Positions 8,982-17,750 of a stretch of 64,000 bases of DNA are shown one piece after another. A program made the position numbers and the translations under genes. Origin of the DNA: Lysobacteraceae bacterium CU05-9 (GTDB lineage: Bacteria > Pseudomonadota > Gammaproteobacteria > Xanthomonadales > Xanthomonadaceae); NCBI GenBank assembly GCA_007556525.1, contig SWJS01000001.1, positions 62,001 through 126,000 on the forward strand. Reading direction: 5' to 3'. Every line of letters starts with the position of its first letter. The first letter of the stretch is position 1. The notes beneath the pieces are model-generated. The model ran no database searches and was not told the DNA's origin. It saw only the letters and a program-made list of their open reading frames with translations.

Positions 8982-9338
8982 ATGTCTATCAAAAATAATG
9001 CACGTCTGCGTCGCGCCAAGTCGACCCGTTCGCACATCCGCAATTTGGGCGTCGAGCGTTTGACCGTTCTGCGCACCGGCCAACACCTGTATGCACAAGT
9101 TTTCTCGGCTGACGGTTCGAAGTGTCTTGCTTCGGCGTCGACGACGCAAGCCGCTGTCAAGGGTGACTTGAAGTCGGGCAAGAACATGGAAGCCGCAGCA
9201 GCTGTCGGTAAGGCAATTGCTCAAGCCGCTAAGGCAGCCGGTGTCGAGAAGGTCGCATTTGACCGCTCGGGTTACCGCTACCACGGCCGCATCAAGGCTT
9301 TGGCAGATGCTGCCCGCGAAGGCGGCCTGCAGTTCTAA
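8982..9338 (+). CDS. rplR: 50S ribosomal protein L18
   Basis: A 118-residue L18. The start at 8982 ([11 protein letters not shown]) is chosen over the in-frame ATG at 8967 because GGAG lies at the right distance and the protein then has standard length. It has the [16 protein letters not shown] strand and the C-terminal [27 protein letters not shown]18 binds 5S rRNA together with L5. Confidence 0.97.
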   Translation: MSIKNNARLRRAKSTRSHIRNLGVERLTVLRTGQHLYAQVFSADGSKCLASASTTQAAVKGDLKSGKNMEAAAAVGKAIAQAAKAAGVEKVAFDRSGYRYHGRIKALADAAREGGLQF

Positions 9339-9348
9339 TTTCACTCGC

Positions 9349-9395
9349 GGATCAGGAGTGCTGATCCGGCGCGGACATCGGTTGCGGTGTCCGCG
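9349..9395 (+). other. Two hairpins in the rplR-rpsE spacer
   Basis: The 130-base gap between rplR and rpsE holds two perfect inverted repeats. GGATCAG (9349-9355) pairs with CTGATCC (9361-9367), and CGCGGACA (9370-9377) pairs with TGTCCGCG (9388-9395). No T run follows. In most relatives these genes are nearly contiguous. The pair may be a processing site or a binding site for an autoregulatory ribosomal protein. Confidence 0.6.
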
Positions 9396-9468
9396 AATCA
9401 CCCGCAACACATCACAACTACAAGCGACTTGAGTCGTAAATAACCCTTTAATTACTGAGATTTTTAAC

Positions 9469-10008
9469 ATGGCAAACGAACAACGTGAAAACCGTGGTCG
9501 TAAGCGCGAAGAGCGCGAAGAAATCGACGACGGCATGATCGAAAAGCTGGTAGCGGTCAACCGCGTCAGCAAGACCGTCAAGGGCGGTCGCCAATTTACC
9601 TTTACTGCACTGACGGTTGTCGGTGACGGCAATGGTAAGGTTGGTTTTGGTTACGGCAAGGCGAAGGAAGTTCCTGCTGCAATCCAGAAGTCGATGGAAC
9701 AAGCTCGCAAGGGCATGCACACGATTGACTTGAACAACCGCACGCTGTGGCACTCCGTCAAGTCGCACCACGGTGCAGCAAGTGTCTACATGCAGCCTGC
9801 TTCGGAAGGTACTGGCGTCATCGCCGGTGGTGCAATGCGCGCCGTCCTGGAAGCAGTTGGCGTTCATGACGTTTTGGCGAAGGCTGTTGGTTCGCGCAAC
9901 CCAATCAACTTGGTTCGCGCAACGATCAAGGGTCTGACCGAAATGCATTCGCCTTCGCAAATCGCTGCGAAGCGCGGCAAGAAGGTAGAGGATTTGATCA
10001 ATGGCTAA
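9469..10008 (+). CDS. rpsE: 30S ribosomal protein S5
   Basis: A 179-residue S5 with the double-stranded RNA-binding N-terminal domain ([19 protein letters not shown], then [19 protein letters not shown]) and the C-terminal fold ([19 protein letters not shown]). S5 contributes to decoding accuracy. Its last codons overlap the rpmD start by 8 bases, consistent with coupled translation. Confidence 0.98.
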   Translation: MANEQRENRGRKREEREEIDDGMIEKLVAVNRVSKTVKGGRQFTFTALTVVGDGNGKVGFGYGKAKEVPAAIQKSMEQARKGMHTIDLNNRTLWHSVKSHHGAASVYMQPASEGTGVIAGGAMRAVLEAVGVHDVLAKAVGSRNPINLVRATIKGLTEMHSPSQIAAKRGKKVEDLING

Positions 10009-10198
10009 GAACGAAACGTCGACCGGCACCGTCAAGGTGCGTCTGGTTAAGGGTCTGCGTGGAGCCCAAGCTAAGCACCGCCTGTCGGTGAAGGCCCTGG
10101 GTCTTGGCAAGCTCAACAGCGTCCGTGAACTGAAGGACAGCCCACAAGTGCGTGGACTGATCAACAAAGTTCACTACCTCGTCAAGGTTGAGGAGTAA
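10001..10198 (+). CDS. rpmD: 50S ribosomal protein L30
   Basis: A 65-residue L30 with the family core [29 protein letters not shown] and the ending [18 protein letters not shown]. It begins inside the rpsE 3' end (8-base overlap) and is followed 5 bases later by rplO. Confidence 0.97.
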   Translation: MAKNETSTGTVKVRLVKGLRGAQAKHRLSVKALGLGKLNSVRELKDSPQVRGLINKVHYLVKVEE

Positions 10199-10203
10199 TC
10201 ATC

Positions 10204-10641
10204 ATGCGTTTGAATGAATTGAGCCCTGCAAAGGGCGCACGTACGGCGCGTACCCGCGTTGGCCGCGGTATCGGTTCGGGTCTGGGTAAGACCGCGGGTC
10301 GTGGTCACAAGGGTTCGTTTGCACGTTCGGGTAAGGGCAAGATCAAGGCAGGTTTCGAAGGCGGTCAAATGCCAATGTACATGCGCCTGCCGAAGATCGG
10401 TTTCCGTTCGAAGCTGAAGGACAACGTCGCACAGGTGATGTTGTATCAGTTGGACAAGCTGGAAGCCGGTGAAGTTGATTTTGCAAAGTTGAAAGAAGCG
10501 AAGTTGGTCCCAACTAAAGCTAAGCAAGCCAAGATCGTGAAGCAAGGTGAAGTCACCAAGGCATTCACGCTGAAGGGTTTGCTCGCAACGGCCGGTGCTA
10601 AGGCAGCGATCATTGCTGCCGGCGGCAAGCTGGCTGAGTAA
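10204..10641 (+). CDS. rplO: 50S ribosomal protein L15
   Basis: A 145-residue L15 with the Gly/Lys-rich N terminus ([22 protein letters not shown]) and the [17 protein letters not shown] signature. L15 is a late 50S assembly protein. The gene order rpsE-rpmD-rplO-secY is the conserved spc order. Confidence 0.98.
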   Translation: MRLNELSPAKGARTARTRVGRGIGSGLGKTAGRGHKGSFARSGKGKIKAGFEGGQMPMYMRLPKIGFRSKLKDNVAQVMLYQLDKLEAGEVDFAKLKEAKLVPTKAKQAKIVKQGEVTKAFTLKGLLATAGAKAAIIAAGGKLAE

Positions 10642-10677
10642 GTTTTTTAGTTAGGATTTTCAGGAGTCGACTCCCGC

Positions 10678-12051
10678 ATGTCGCGTAATGCCAAGGCAAT
10701 GGCCCAATCATCGGGCAACAACAGTGGACTGAGCTCGGAACTCGTTCAACGCATCCTCTTCGTGGTGGGTGCGTTGTTGGTTTACCGAATCGGCTGCTAT
10801 ATTCCAGTTCCCGGTGTGAATCCGGATGCCATGCTGCAATTGATGGAGTCCCAGAAGGGCACCATTGTTGACATGTTCAACCTCTTCTCGGGTGGCGCGT
10901 TGAGCCGTTTCAGTCTCTTCGCGCTGAACCTGATGCCGTATATTTCGGCATCGATTGTCACGCAGCTGCTGGTGCAAATTGTGCCAAGCCTGAAGGCAAT
11001 CCAGAAGGAAGGTGAGTCGGGCCGCAAGCGTATCAACCAGTGGTCGCGTCTCGGCGCGATCCCGTTGGCAATCTTCCAGTCCTGGGGTATTGCGACGGCA
11101 TTGCAGGCCGGTGGTAGCTCGCAAGGCTTGAACGTGGTTTACTCGCCAGGTGCCGGCTTCATGCTGACGGCAGTGATCTCGTTGACGGCAGGTACGATGT
11201 TCCTGATGTGGTTGGGTGAGCAAATCACCGAACGCGGCATCGGTAACGGCGTGTCGTTGCTGATTTTCGCGGGTATCGTTGCAGGAGTTCCTGGTGCGGT
11301 CATCCAGATGTTCCAGCAAGTGCTGAACGGCGATATGACGTTCATCGTTGCTTTGATGATCTTCCTGATCGTTGCGTTCTTTACGTATGCGGTTGTGTTC
11401 ATCGAAAGCGGACAGCGTCGCATCACTGTGAATTATGCGCGTCGCCAGCAGCAAGGTGGCGGTCGCATGATGCAGCAATCAAACTTCCTGCCGCTGAAGC
11501 TGAACATGACGGGTGTGATCCCGCCAATCTTCGCATCGAGCATCGTGATGTTCCCGGCGACTGCGGCGCAGTGGCTCGGAACGGCGACTGGCAACCAAAG
11601 CAGCCCATGGCTGGTGAAGTTGAGCCAGATGTTAACCCCCGGCGAACCGCTACATATGGTAATATATGCGGCGCTGATTATTGGCTTCGACTTTTTCTAT
11701 ACCGCCCTGACGTTCAACTCGCAGGAAACGGCTGAGAATCTGAAGAAATCGGGTGCATTGATTCCGGGTATTCGCCCAGGTAAGTCCACTGCCGATTATA
11801 TCGATGGTGTTTTGACTCGCTTGACCGCTGCCGGCGCAATTTACTTGACGGTGGTGTGTTTGCTGCCTGAAGTGATGCGTTCGCAGTTGAATACCCAAAT
11901 GTATTTCGGCGGTACGTCCTTGCTGATTGTCGTGGTTGTGGTCATGGACTTCATCCAGCAGTTGCAAGCGCATCGTCAAAGTAACTTGTACGAAAGCCTT
12001 CTCAAGAAGGCGAACCTCAAGGGACGTCAACCTAACGCAGGTCGACGCTAA
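10678..12051 (+). CDS. secY: Preprotein translocase subunit SecY
   Basis: A 457-residue protein with ten predicted membrane helices and SecY signature regions: the [11 protein letters not shown] loop, the [26 protein letters not shown] plug/TM2b block, and the [11 protein letters not shown] stretch in the cytoplasmic loop. It forms the protein-conducting channel with SecE and SecG. It closes the spc operon; the alpha operon starts after a 312-base structured gap. No rpmJ reading frame was found in that gap. Confidence 0.98.
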   Translation: MSRNAKAMAQSSGNNSGLSSELVQRILFVVGALLVYRIGCYIPVPGVNPDAMLQLMESQKGTIVDMFNLFSGGALSRFSLFALNLMPYISASIVTQLLVQIVPSLKAIQKEGESGRKRINQWSRLGAIPLAIFQSWGIATALQAGGSSQGLNVVYSPGAGFMLTAVISLTAGTMFLMWLGEQITERGIGNGVSLLIFAGIVAGVPGAVIQMFQQVLNGDMTFIVALMIFLIVAFFTYAVVFIESGQRRITVNYARRQQQGGGRMMQQSNFLPLKLNMTGVIPPIFASSIVMFPATAAQWLGTATGNQSSPWLVKLSQMLTPGEPLHMVIYAALIIGFDFFYTALTFNSQETAENLKKSGALIPGIRPGKSTADYIDGVLTRLTAAGAIYLTVVCLLPEVMRSQLNTQMYFGGTSLLIVVVVVMDFIQQLQAHRQSNLYESLLKKANLKGRQPNAGRR

Positions 12052-12363
12052 GTCCCAAAGTTTTTTCGCGTCACTGCTGATCTCCAGTGGATCGACGCAA
12101 AGGGCGACCCAGACACTGATCCCGTGTCTGGGTGGTTTCAAACCGGAGCTCTTGCCAGAGTAGTAAGTGCCGCGGTGGTCAGGGCCAAGACAACCTGATC
12201 ATTTGCAGTTTGTTGCCATCGCCGGAGCATGGGCACACTCCCCATGCCGGACTGAAGTGATTTGTTTCAGTTCTGTACGTCTCGGGATTTTTACACCGCA
12301 ATTGTCGATTAACTACCTTCCGGGGATGACTCGGATGGGAATTTTTTATTTGGAGATCGCTCT
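12052..12363 (+). promoter_or_regulatory. Structured leader between secY and rpsM (alpha operon leader candidate)
   Basis: This 312-base gap has no credible gene. It has a perfect 9-bp hairpin (12108-12116 with 12124-12132, 7-base loop), the short palindrome GGTTTCAAACC (12132-12142), and a second stem with a 2-base bulge (12222-12233 with 12241-12250). A TTTGGAG ribosome site precedes rpsM. In E. coli S4 represses the alpha operon through a pseudoknot at this place; a similar role here is inferred from position, not shown. Confidence 0.5.
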
Positions 12364-12720
12364 ATGGCGCGTATTGCAGGCGTCAATTTGCCAGCCCAGA
12401 AACATGTTTGGGTCGGCTTGCAAAGCATTTACGGCATCGGCCGTACCCGTTCGAAGCAAGTCTGCGAATCCGCAGGCGTTGCATCGACGACTAAGATCCG
12501 TGACCTTTCCGAAGCTGAAGTCGAGCGCCTGCGCGCCGAAATCGGTAAGTTCGTCGTCGAAGGTGACCTGCGCCGTGAAATCGGTATGGCCATCAAGCGT
12601 TTGATGGACTTGGGTTGCTACCGTGGCCTCCGTCACCGTCGTGGTCTGCCTCTGCGCGGCCAACGTACGAAGACGAATGCACGTACCCGTAAGGGTCCGC
12701 GCAAGGCCATCAAGAAGTAA
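12364..12720 (+). CDS. rpsM: 30S ribosomal protein S13
   Basis: A 118-residue S13 beginning [19 protein letters not shown], with the helix-two-turn-helix [17 protein letters not shown] and the C-terminal [20 protein letters not shown]. It contacts the 50S subunit and the P-site tRNA. It is the first gene of the alpha operon. Confidence 0.98.
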   Translation: MARIAGVNLPAQKHVWVGLQSIYGIGRTRSKQVCESAGVASTTKIRDLSEAEVERLRAEIGKFVVEGDLRREIGMAIKRLMDLGCYRGLRHRRGLPLRGQRTKTNARTRKGPRKAIKK

Positions 12721-12730
12721 GGAATAGATC

Positions 12731-13120
12731 ATGGCCAAGCCAACACAGAAAGTTAAGAAGAAGATCAAGCGCGTCGTCACCGACGGCATTGCACACGTGC
12801 ACGCTTCGTTCAACAACACGATCATCACGATCACTGACCGTCAGGGCAACGCTCTTTCGTGGGCAACTTCGGGTGGCGCGGGTTTCCGCGGCTCGCGTAA
12901 GTCGACCCCGTTCGCAGCGCAGGTCGCAGCAGAGAAGGCCGGTAAGGCAGCTCTGGACTACGGCTTGAAGTCGCTCGAAGTTCGCATCAAGGGCCCAGGC
13001 CCAGGCCGTGAGTCGGCCGTGCGTTCGTTGAACAGCGTCGGCTACAAGATCGTCAACATCATTGACGTTACGCCGATCCCTCACAACGGCTGCCGCCCGC
13101 CTAAGAAGCGTCGCGTCTAA
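12731..13120 (+). CDS. rpsK: 30S ribosomal protein S11
   Basis: A 129-residue S11 with [28 protein letters not shown] and the C-terminal [20 protein letters not shown]-type ending that defines the family. It forms part of the 30S platform. It lies 10 bases after rpsM and 14 before rpsD. Confidence 0.98.
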   Translation: MAKPTQKVKKKIKRVVTDGIAHVHASFNNTIITITDRQGNALSWATSGGAGFRGSRKSTPFAAQVAAEKAGKAALDYGLKSLEVRIKGPGPGRESAVRSLNSVGYKIVNIIDVTPIPHNGCRPPKKRRV

Positions 13121-13134
13121 GGAGGACATGAGAA

Positions 13135-13764
13135 ATGGCACGTTATATTGGTCCTAAATGTAAACTCTCCCGTCGCGAAGGCGCCGACTTGCTGTTGAAG
13201 TCGCCTGCGCGTGCGCTCGATTCCAAGTGCAAACTCGATCAGAAGCCTGGTCAGCACGGTCCAACTGCCCGTAAGGGTAAGATGTCGGACTACGCGACCC
13301 AGCTGCGCGAGAAGCAGAAGGTTAAGCGTATCTACGGTCTTCTGGAACGTCAGTTCCGTAACTACTACAAGAAAGCTTCGACGAAGAAGGGCAACACGGG
13401 TGAAAACTTGTTGCAACTTCTCGAAACGCGTCTTGACAACGTCATCTACCGCATGGGCTTCGCTGTAACGCGTCCTGCGGCACGTCAGTTGGTCTCGCAC
13501 CGCGGCGTAACGGTGAACGGTCAGTCGGTCAACCTGCCTTCGTACCAAGTCAAGGCCGGTGACGTGATCGCTCTGTCGGAACGTGCACAGAAGCAACTGC
13601 GTGTGCAGGAATCGTTGAATGTCGCATCGTCGATGGACCTGAACCCGGATTGGGTTTCGGTTGACAGTGCGAAGTTCACGGGTGAATTCAAGCGCGTTCC
13701 GGCTCGTGGTGATCTGCCAGCAGACATCAACGAAGCACTGATCGTCGAACTGTACTCGAAGTAA
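13135..13764 (+). CDS. rpsD: 30S ribosomal protein S4
   Basis: A 209-residue S4 beginning [19 protein letters not shown], with the S4 RNA-binding domain at about residues 98-160 ([25 protein letters not shown]). S4 starts 30S assembly and is the classical repressor of the alpha operon. AAGGAGG lies upstream of the start. Confidence 0.98.
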   Translation: MARYIGPKCKLSRREGADLLLKSPARALDSKCKLDQKPGQHGPTARKGKMSDYATQLREKQKVKRIYGLLERQFRNYYKKASTKKGNTGENLLQLLETRLDNVIYRMGFAVTRPAARQLVSHRGVTVNGQSVNLPSYQVKAGDVIALSERAQKQLRVQESLNVASSMDLNPDWVSVDSAKFTGEFKRVPARGDLPADINEALIVELYSK

Positions 13765-13778
13765 TTTTTTTAAGTTTG

Positions 13779-13801
13779 CCCTCGCTCGTCTGTGGCGAGG
13801 G
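13779..13801 (+). other. Hairpin between rpsD and rpoA
   Basis: CCCTCGC (13779-13785) pairs with GCGAGGG (13795-13801) around a 9-base loop, ending 5 bases before the AGGAG ribosome site of rpoA. There is no T run after it, so it is probably not a terminator; it may affect rpoA translation or mRNA processing. Confidence 0.5.
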
Positions 13802-13821
13802 TTTATAGGAGACCACAAAAC

Positions 13822-14817
13822 ATGACGGTTACCGCAAACCAAGTATTGCGCCCGAAAGCACCTCAAATTGAAGTGCTCAGTGGAAACCGCGCCAAGGTCG
13901 TGATCGAACCCTTGGAGCGCGGCTATGGACATACGCTGGGTAACGCCCTGCGTCGCGTCCTGCTCTCCTCGATCCCTGGCTCGGCCATCACGGAAGTGAA
14001 GATCGACAACGTCGAACACGAATACACCACGCTGGAAGGCATGGAAGAAGACGTGCTCGAAGTTCTGTTGAACCTCAAGGACGTTGCGTTGAAGATGCAT
14101 ACCGGTGACTCGGCGACTTTGTCGTTGACGCACAGCGGTACCGGCGTCGTCCGCGCAGGTGACATCAAGGTAGACCACGATGTTGAAGTCCTGAATCCGG
14201 AACACGTCATCTGCACGTTGACGAAGGACCGTCCACTCCACATGGAACTGCGCATCGAACGCGGTCTGGGTTACCAGCCTGCAACGACGCGTCGCCGTGC
14301 GGACGAAGACACCCGTGAAGTTGGTCGCCTGGTTCTTGATGCGAGCTTCTCGCCTGTCCGTCGCGTTGCATATGCTGTGGAAGCAGCACGTGTTGAACAA
14401 CGTACCGACCTGGACAAGCTGATCCTCGAAATCGAAACCAATGGCACGATCGGTGCACAGGATGCGATTACGGCTGCGGCGCGTATTCTGACGGAACAAC
14501 TCTCGGTTCTGGGTGATTTCGAATTGCCTACGAAGAGTGCTACGCCAGACCGGCCTGAAGTTGATCCAACCCTGTTGCGTCCAATCGACGACCTGGAATT
14601 GACGGTCCGTTCGGCCAACTGCCTCAAGGCAGAAAGCATTTACTACATCGGTGATCTGGTTCAGAAGACCGAAGTTGAATTGCTCAAGACGCCGAACCTC
14701 GGCAAGAAGTCGCTCACCGAAATCAAGGAAGTGTTGCAACAACGCGGCCTTTCGTTGGGTATGAAAATCGAAAACTGGCCACCTGCCGGCGCGATGTCGC
14801 ACGGCATGATGGGCTGA
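13822..14817 (+). CDS. rpoA: DNA-directed RNA polymerase subunit alpha
   Basis: A 331-residue alpha subunit. The start at 13822 follows AGGAG; an in-frame GTG at 13792 lies inside the hairpin and was not used. The N-terminal domain ([23 protein letters not shown], about residues 31-55) mediates dimerisation and assembly. The C-terminal domain (about 248-325, with [17 protein letters not shown] and [14 protein letters not shown]) binds UP elements and activators. Standard alpha-operon position between rpsD and rplQ. Confidence 0.98.
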   Translation: MTVTANQVLRPKAPQIEVLSGNRAKVVIEPLERGYGHTLGNALRRVLLSSIPGSAITEVKIDNVEHEYTTLEGMEEDVLEVLLNLKDVALKMHTGDSATLSLTHSGTGVVRAGDIKVDHDVEVLNPEHVICTLTKDRPLHMELRIERGLGYQPATTRRRADEDTREVGRLVLDASFSPVRRVAYAVEAARVEQRTDLDKLILEIETNGTIGAQDAITAAARILTEQLSVLGDFELPTKSATPDRPEVDPTLLRPIDDLELTVRSANCLKAESIYYIGDLVQKTEVELLKTPNLGKKSLTEIKEVLQQRGLSLGMKIENWPPAGAMSHGMMG

Positions 14818-14839
14818 TTTTAGCTAAGGAACTTTCACA

Positions 14840-15223
14840 ATGCGCCACCAAAAATCCGGACGCAAATTCAGCCGCACGAGTGCACACCGCGATGCGATGT
14901 TCACGAATATGGCCGCGTCACTCATCAAGCACGGTTTGATCCGTACCACCTTGCCTAAGGCCAAGGAACTGCGCCGCGTCGCAGAACCTCTGATCACTTT
15001 GGCGAAGAACGACGGCGTTGCACAACGTCGCCTGGCTTTCTCGCGTCTGCGTGACAAGGAAGCTGTCGGCACGCTGTTCACCGACCTGGGTCCTCGTTAC
15101 AAGGAACGTCAAGGCGGTTATACGCGTATCCTCAAGTGCGGTTTCCGCGCTGGCGATAACGCACCAATGGCATATGTTGAACTCGTTGACCGTCCAGCTT
15201 CGGCTGAAGGCGACGCAGAATAA
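14840..15223 (+). CDS. rplQ: 50S ribosomal protein L17
   Basis: A 127-residue L17 opening [20 protein letters not shown], with the [25 protein letters not shown]-terminal signature. It is the last gene of the alpha operon and is followed by a strong terminator. Confidence 0.98.
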   Translation: MRHQKSGRKFSRTSAHRDAMFTNMAASLIKHGLIRTTLPKAKELRRVAEPLITLAKNDGVAQRRLAFSRLRDKEAVGTLFTDLGPRYKERQGGYTRILKCGFRAGDNAPMAYVELVDRPASAEGDAE

Positions 15224-15253
15224 GCCATTACGCTTGTTAAATGCTGTATCGGA

Positions 15254-15281
15254 ACGGTCACCTTCGGGTGACCGTTTTTTT
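15254..15281 (+). terminator. Intrinsic terminator of the alpha operon
   Basis: A perfect 9-bp stem (15254-15262 with 15267-15275) closed by a TTCG tetraloop and followed by seven T. It ends the ribosomal gene cluster. Confidence 0.93.
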
Positions 15282-15308
15282 GTGCGTCACGGTTTGCTCG
15301 TGTATCCT
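15280..15308 (+). promoter_or_regulatory. Possible dsbB promoter
   Basis: TTGTGC (15280-15285), a 17-base spacer and TATCCT (15303-15308) fill the short space between the rplQ terminator and dsbB. The predicted start of transcription falls on the ATG at 15315, which would make the dsbB mRNA leaderless. The hexamers match the consensus only moderately. Confidence 0.35.
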
Positions 15309-15842
15309 ATGGAGATGGATTCCTTAGCTTCCACTGCGACGTCGTCCGTCCAGTCCAAAACTTTCCGTCTACGCTTCTACCTCGGCGCATTACTGTCATT
15401 CGGCGTGATTGCGTTGGCAATCATGTTCCAGCACAAGGATGCGTTGAATCCTTGTCCGTTGTGCATATTCCAACGAATCGCTTTCGCGGCAACCGGTTTG
15501 ATGTTCTTGATCGGTGCGTTGTGGAATCCGTTGCTTGGATCGCGCCGTCGTATCGCCGGTGTTTTGGCGTTGATTCCTGCGTTGGTGGGTATTGGCATCG
15601 CGTGGCGTCACGTGTGGATGACCCACTTGCCCGCTGACGAGGTGCCGCAGTGTGGTCCGGGTCTCGAGTACATGATGAACTCGATGGGCGCTGGCAAAAT
15701 GATTCGGTCCGTTTTGACCGGTTCGGGTGAATGCGCAGTCGTGGATTGGCGTTTGCTCGGTCTGTCGATGCCGGAATGGAGCTTGCTCGTGTTTGTCGGC
15801 TTGGCGTTGTGGGCGTTACTCGCGATCGTGCATGCAAAGTGA
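15309..15842 (+). CDS. dsbB: Disulfide bond formation protein B
   Basis: A 177-residue inner-membrane protein with four hydrophobic helices and the DsbB cysteine pairs: C49-P-L-C52 in the first periplasmic loop and C115 with C142 in the second. DsbB reoxidises DsbA and passes electrons to quinone. The start is either ATG 15309 or ATG 15315; no normal ribosome site precedes either, though GGAG sits just before 15315. Only 27 bases separate it from the alpha-operon terminator. Confidence 0.92.
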   Translation: MEMDSLASTATSSVQSKTFRLRFYLGALLSFGVIALAIMFQHKDALNPCPLCIFQRIAFAATGLMFLIGALWNPLLGSRRRIAGVLALIPALVGIGIAWRHVWMTHLPADEVPQCGPGLEYMMNSMGAGKMIRSVLTGSGECAVVDWRLLGLSMPEWSLLVFVGLALWALLAIVHAK

Positions 15843-15857
15843 TTTGCCGCCGCTGAA

Positions 15858-17246
15858 ATGAGCGCCTCAGTCACACCTTTGTTTCCTTCCAGTGTCCATG
15901 CGTCGGAGTGGTCGCCATCGTCGTGGCGGGCATTTCCTGCGTCGCAACAGCCGGTCTATGCAGATGCTGCGCGCTTGCGTGATTCGTTGGCGCAGTTAGC
16001 GTTGCTGCCGCCGTTGGTGACCTCGTGGGAAATCGAGTCGTTGCGCCGTGAGATTGCGGATGCGCAGGAAGGGAAGAGGTTTTTCCTGCAAGGTGGCGAC
16101 TGTGCGGAGCGCTTCAATGAGTGCCAGTCGGATGTCATTTCGAATCGGCTGAAAGTTCTGCTGCAGATGAGCGTCGTGCTTGCGCATGGCATGCGGAAGC
16201 CGGTGATTCGCGTTGGGCGATTTGCAGGGCAGTATGCAAAGCCGCGGTCGTCGGATTTCGAAACGCGTGATGGTGTGTCGTTGCCATCGTATCGCGGTGA
16301 CCTGATTAACCAGCCGGAATTTGATGCGGCGTCGCGTGAGCCGGATCCGGTGCGGATGATCATGGGTCATGCGCGGTCGGCGATGACGATGAATTTCGTA
16401 CGTGCATTGGTCGATGGTGGATTCGCGGATCTGCACCATCCGGAGTATTGGGATTTGGCGTGGTTGAAGGAATCTTCTTCGGCGTCGGATTACTCGCGTC
16501 ACGTCAAGGCGATCGGTGATGCGGTCCGGTTTACGGAATCGATCAGCGGCACGCGCTCGGAGAATTTGAAGCGCCTGGATTTTTACACTTCGCATGAAGC
16601 GTTATTGCTGCCGTATGAGGAAGCGTTGACGCGTGAGGTGCCACGTCACCCTGGGCATTTCAATCTGAGCACGCACTTCCCGTGGATTGGGATGCGGACG
16701 GCTTCGTTAGGCGGGGCGCATGCGGAGTTTTTCCGTGGGATCCGTAATCCGATTGGCGTGAAGGTTGGTCCGTCAGTTACTGCATCGCAGTTGCTTGAGT
16801 TGATGGATGTGTTTAATCCGAATGGCGAGGCTGGGCGTTTGACATTTATCCATCGCATGGGTGCGTCGTCAATTAGCTCTTCGCTGGCTTCGTTGGTTGA
16901 CGCGGTGAAGCGCGATGGTCGCCCGGTGTTGTGGGTGTGCGATCCGATGCATGGCAACACGGAAACAACCGCAAACGGATTTAAGACGCGTAAGTTCGAA
17001 AACATTTTGTCCGAAGTCGAGCAAGCCTTCGCGATTCACGACGCTGCTGGAACGATCCTTGGTGGTGTCCATTTGGAAGTGACCGGCGAAGACGTTACAG
17101 AGTGCACGGGTGGGGCGCGTGACCTCACCGAGCAGGATCTTGAGCGTGCATATCGCTCAACGGTTGATCCACGTTTGAACTATGAGCAAGCGCTGGAACT
17201 GACGATGGCAATTATCCGTCAACGTAGTGTCACAAACGGGGAATAA
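15858..17246 (+). CDS. 3-deoxy-7-phosphoheptulonate synthase, class II
   Basis: A 462-residue class II (plant-type) DAHP synthase, the first enzyme of the shikimate pathway (PEP plus erythrose 4-phosphate). The GGDCAERFNEC motif near residue 78 carries the metal-binding cysteine; RVGRFAGQYAKPRSSDFE and WVCDPMHGNTETTANGFKTR are family hallmarks. Class II enzymes are usual in xanthomonads. It follows dsbB by 15 bases and may share its transcript. Confidence 0.95.
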   Translation: MSASVTPLFPSSVHASEWSPSSWRAFPASQQPVYADAARLRDSLAQLALLPPLVTSWEIESLRREIADAQEGKRFFLQGGDCAERFNECQSDVISNRLKVLLQMSVVLAHGMRKPVIRVGRFAGQYAKPRSSDFETRDGVSLPSYRGDLINQPEFDAASREPDPVRMIMGHARSAMTMNFVRALVDGGFADLHHPEYWDLAWLKESSSASDYSRHVKAIGDAVRFTESISGTRSENLKRLDFYTSHEALLLPYEEALTREVPRHPGHFNLSTHFPWIGMRTASLGGAHAEFFRGIRNPIGVKVGPSVTASQLLELMDVFNPNGEAGRLTFIHRMGASSISSSLASLVDAVKRDGRPVLWVCDPMHGNTETTANGFKTRKFENILSEVEQAFAIHDAAGTILGGVHLEVTGEDVTECTGGARDLTEQDLERAYRSTVDPRLNYEQALELTMAIIRQRSVTNGE

Positions 17247-17276
17247 CCTAGACGTTTCGGTCCGGAGCGTTTCCCC

Positions 17277-17750
17277 TTGAAAAAACTTCTTCTCCTCGTC
17301 GCGCTGGTCATGCCTTCGTTGGCATTCGCGCAGTCGTACGTTCCTATCGAAAACCGTTTGACGGCGGAGCAACGTGAAGCCACGGGTGTGTCGACTTTAA
17401 GTGCCGAGCAGTTGAAGTTGTTGAATCAGATTTTGTCAGGGCAGGAAGCGGTCAAGCATCAGGAAGTTGCGCGTGAGCGTGAGGTACGTGCTGAGCGTGA
17501 AGCGTCGCTGCTGGATGCGCTTGATGGGCGACCGATTAAGGCGGTATTGAAAGGGGCGTTTGCTTCGTGGGATGTTGGCACGGTCGTAGAGCTCGACAAC
17601 GGTCAACGCTGGAAAGTGCTGAAGGGTTACGGCAAACTGCGAGCGCCGCGTTCGGATTTCCCGGTGTTGATTGTTCCCGGTGTCGCCGGCCGCTGGTTCA
17701 TGGAGTTCGACGAAAACTTGCCGAAGGCGCGCGTTTACCGCATCGATTAG
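17277..17750 (+). CDS. Small exported protein of unknown function
   Basis: A 157-residue protein with a clear signal peptide (KKLLLLVALVMPSLAFAQ) starting at a TTG codon. The mature N-terminal part is charged and helical (LSAEQLKLLNQILSGQEAVKH, then an Arg/Glu-rich stretch). The C-terminal part looks like a small beta barrel (KGAFASWDVGTVVELDNGQRWKVL). I do not recognise the family. It overlaps the convergent amidase-fusion gene by 4 bases. Confidence 0.8.
   Translation: MKKLLLLVALVMPSLAFAQSYVPIENRLTAEQREATGVSTLSAEQLKLLNQILSGQEAVKHQEVAREREVRAEREASLLDALDGRPIKAVLKGAFASWDVGTVVELDNGQRWKVLKGYGKLRAPRSDFPVLIVPGVAGRWFMEFDENLPKARVYRID

Noticed and set aside
9469-10198. The 8-base overlap of rpsE and rpmD considered as a frameshift
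   Set aside because: Both proteins have normal length and intact ends; the overlap is compatible with ordinary translational coupling.
13117-14802. Long open frame of 561 codons antisense to rpsD and rpoA, and similar frames opposite acnD, pheT, typA and both ompA genes
   Set aside because: They are antisense to strongly conserved genes, have low-complexity Arg/Gln/His/Val-rich translations, and arise from the codon use of highly expressed genes that avoids stops on the other strand.
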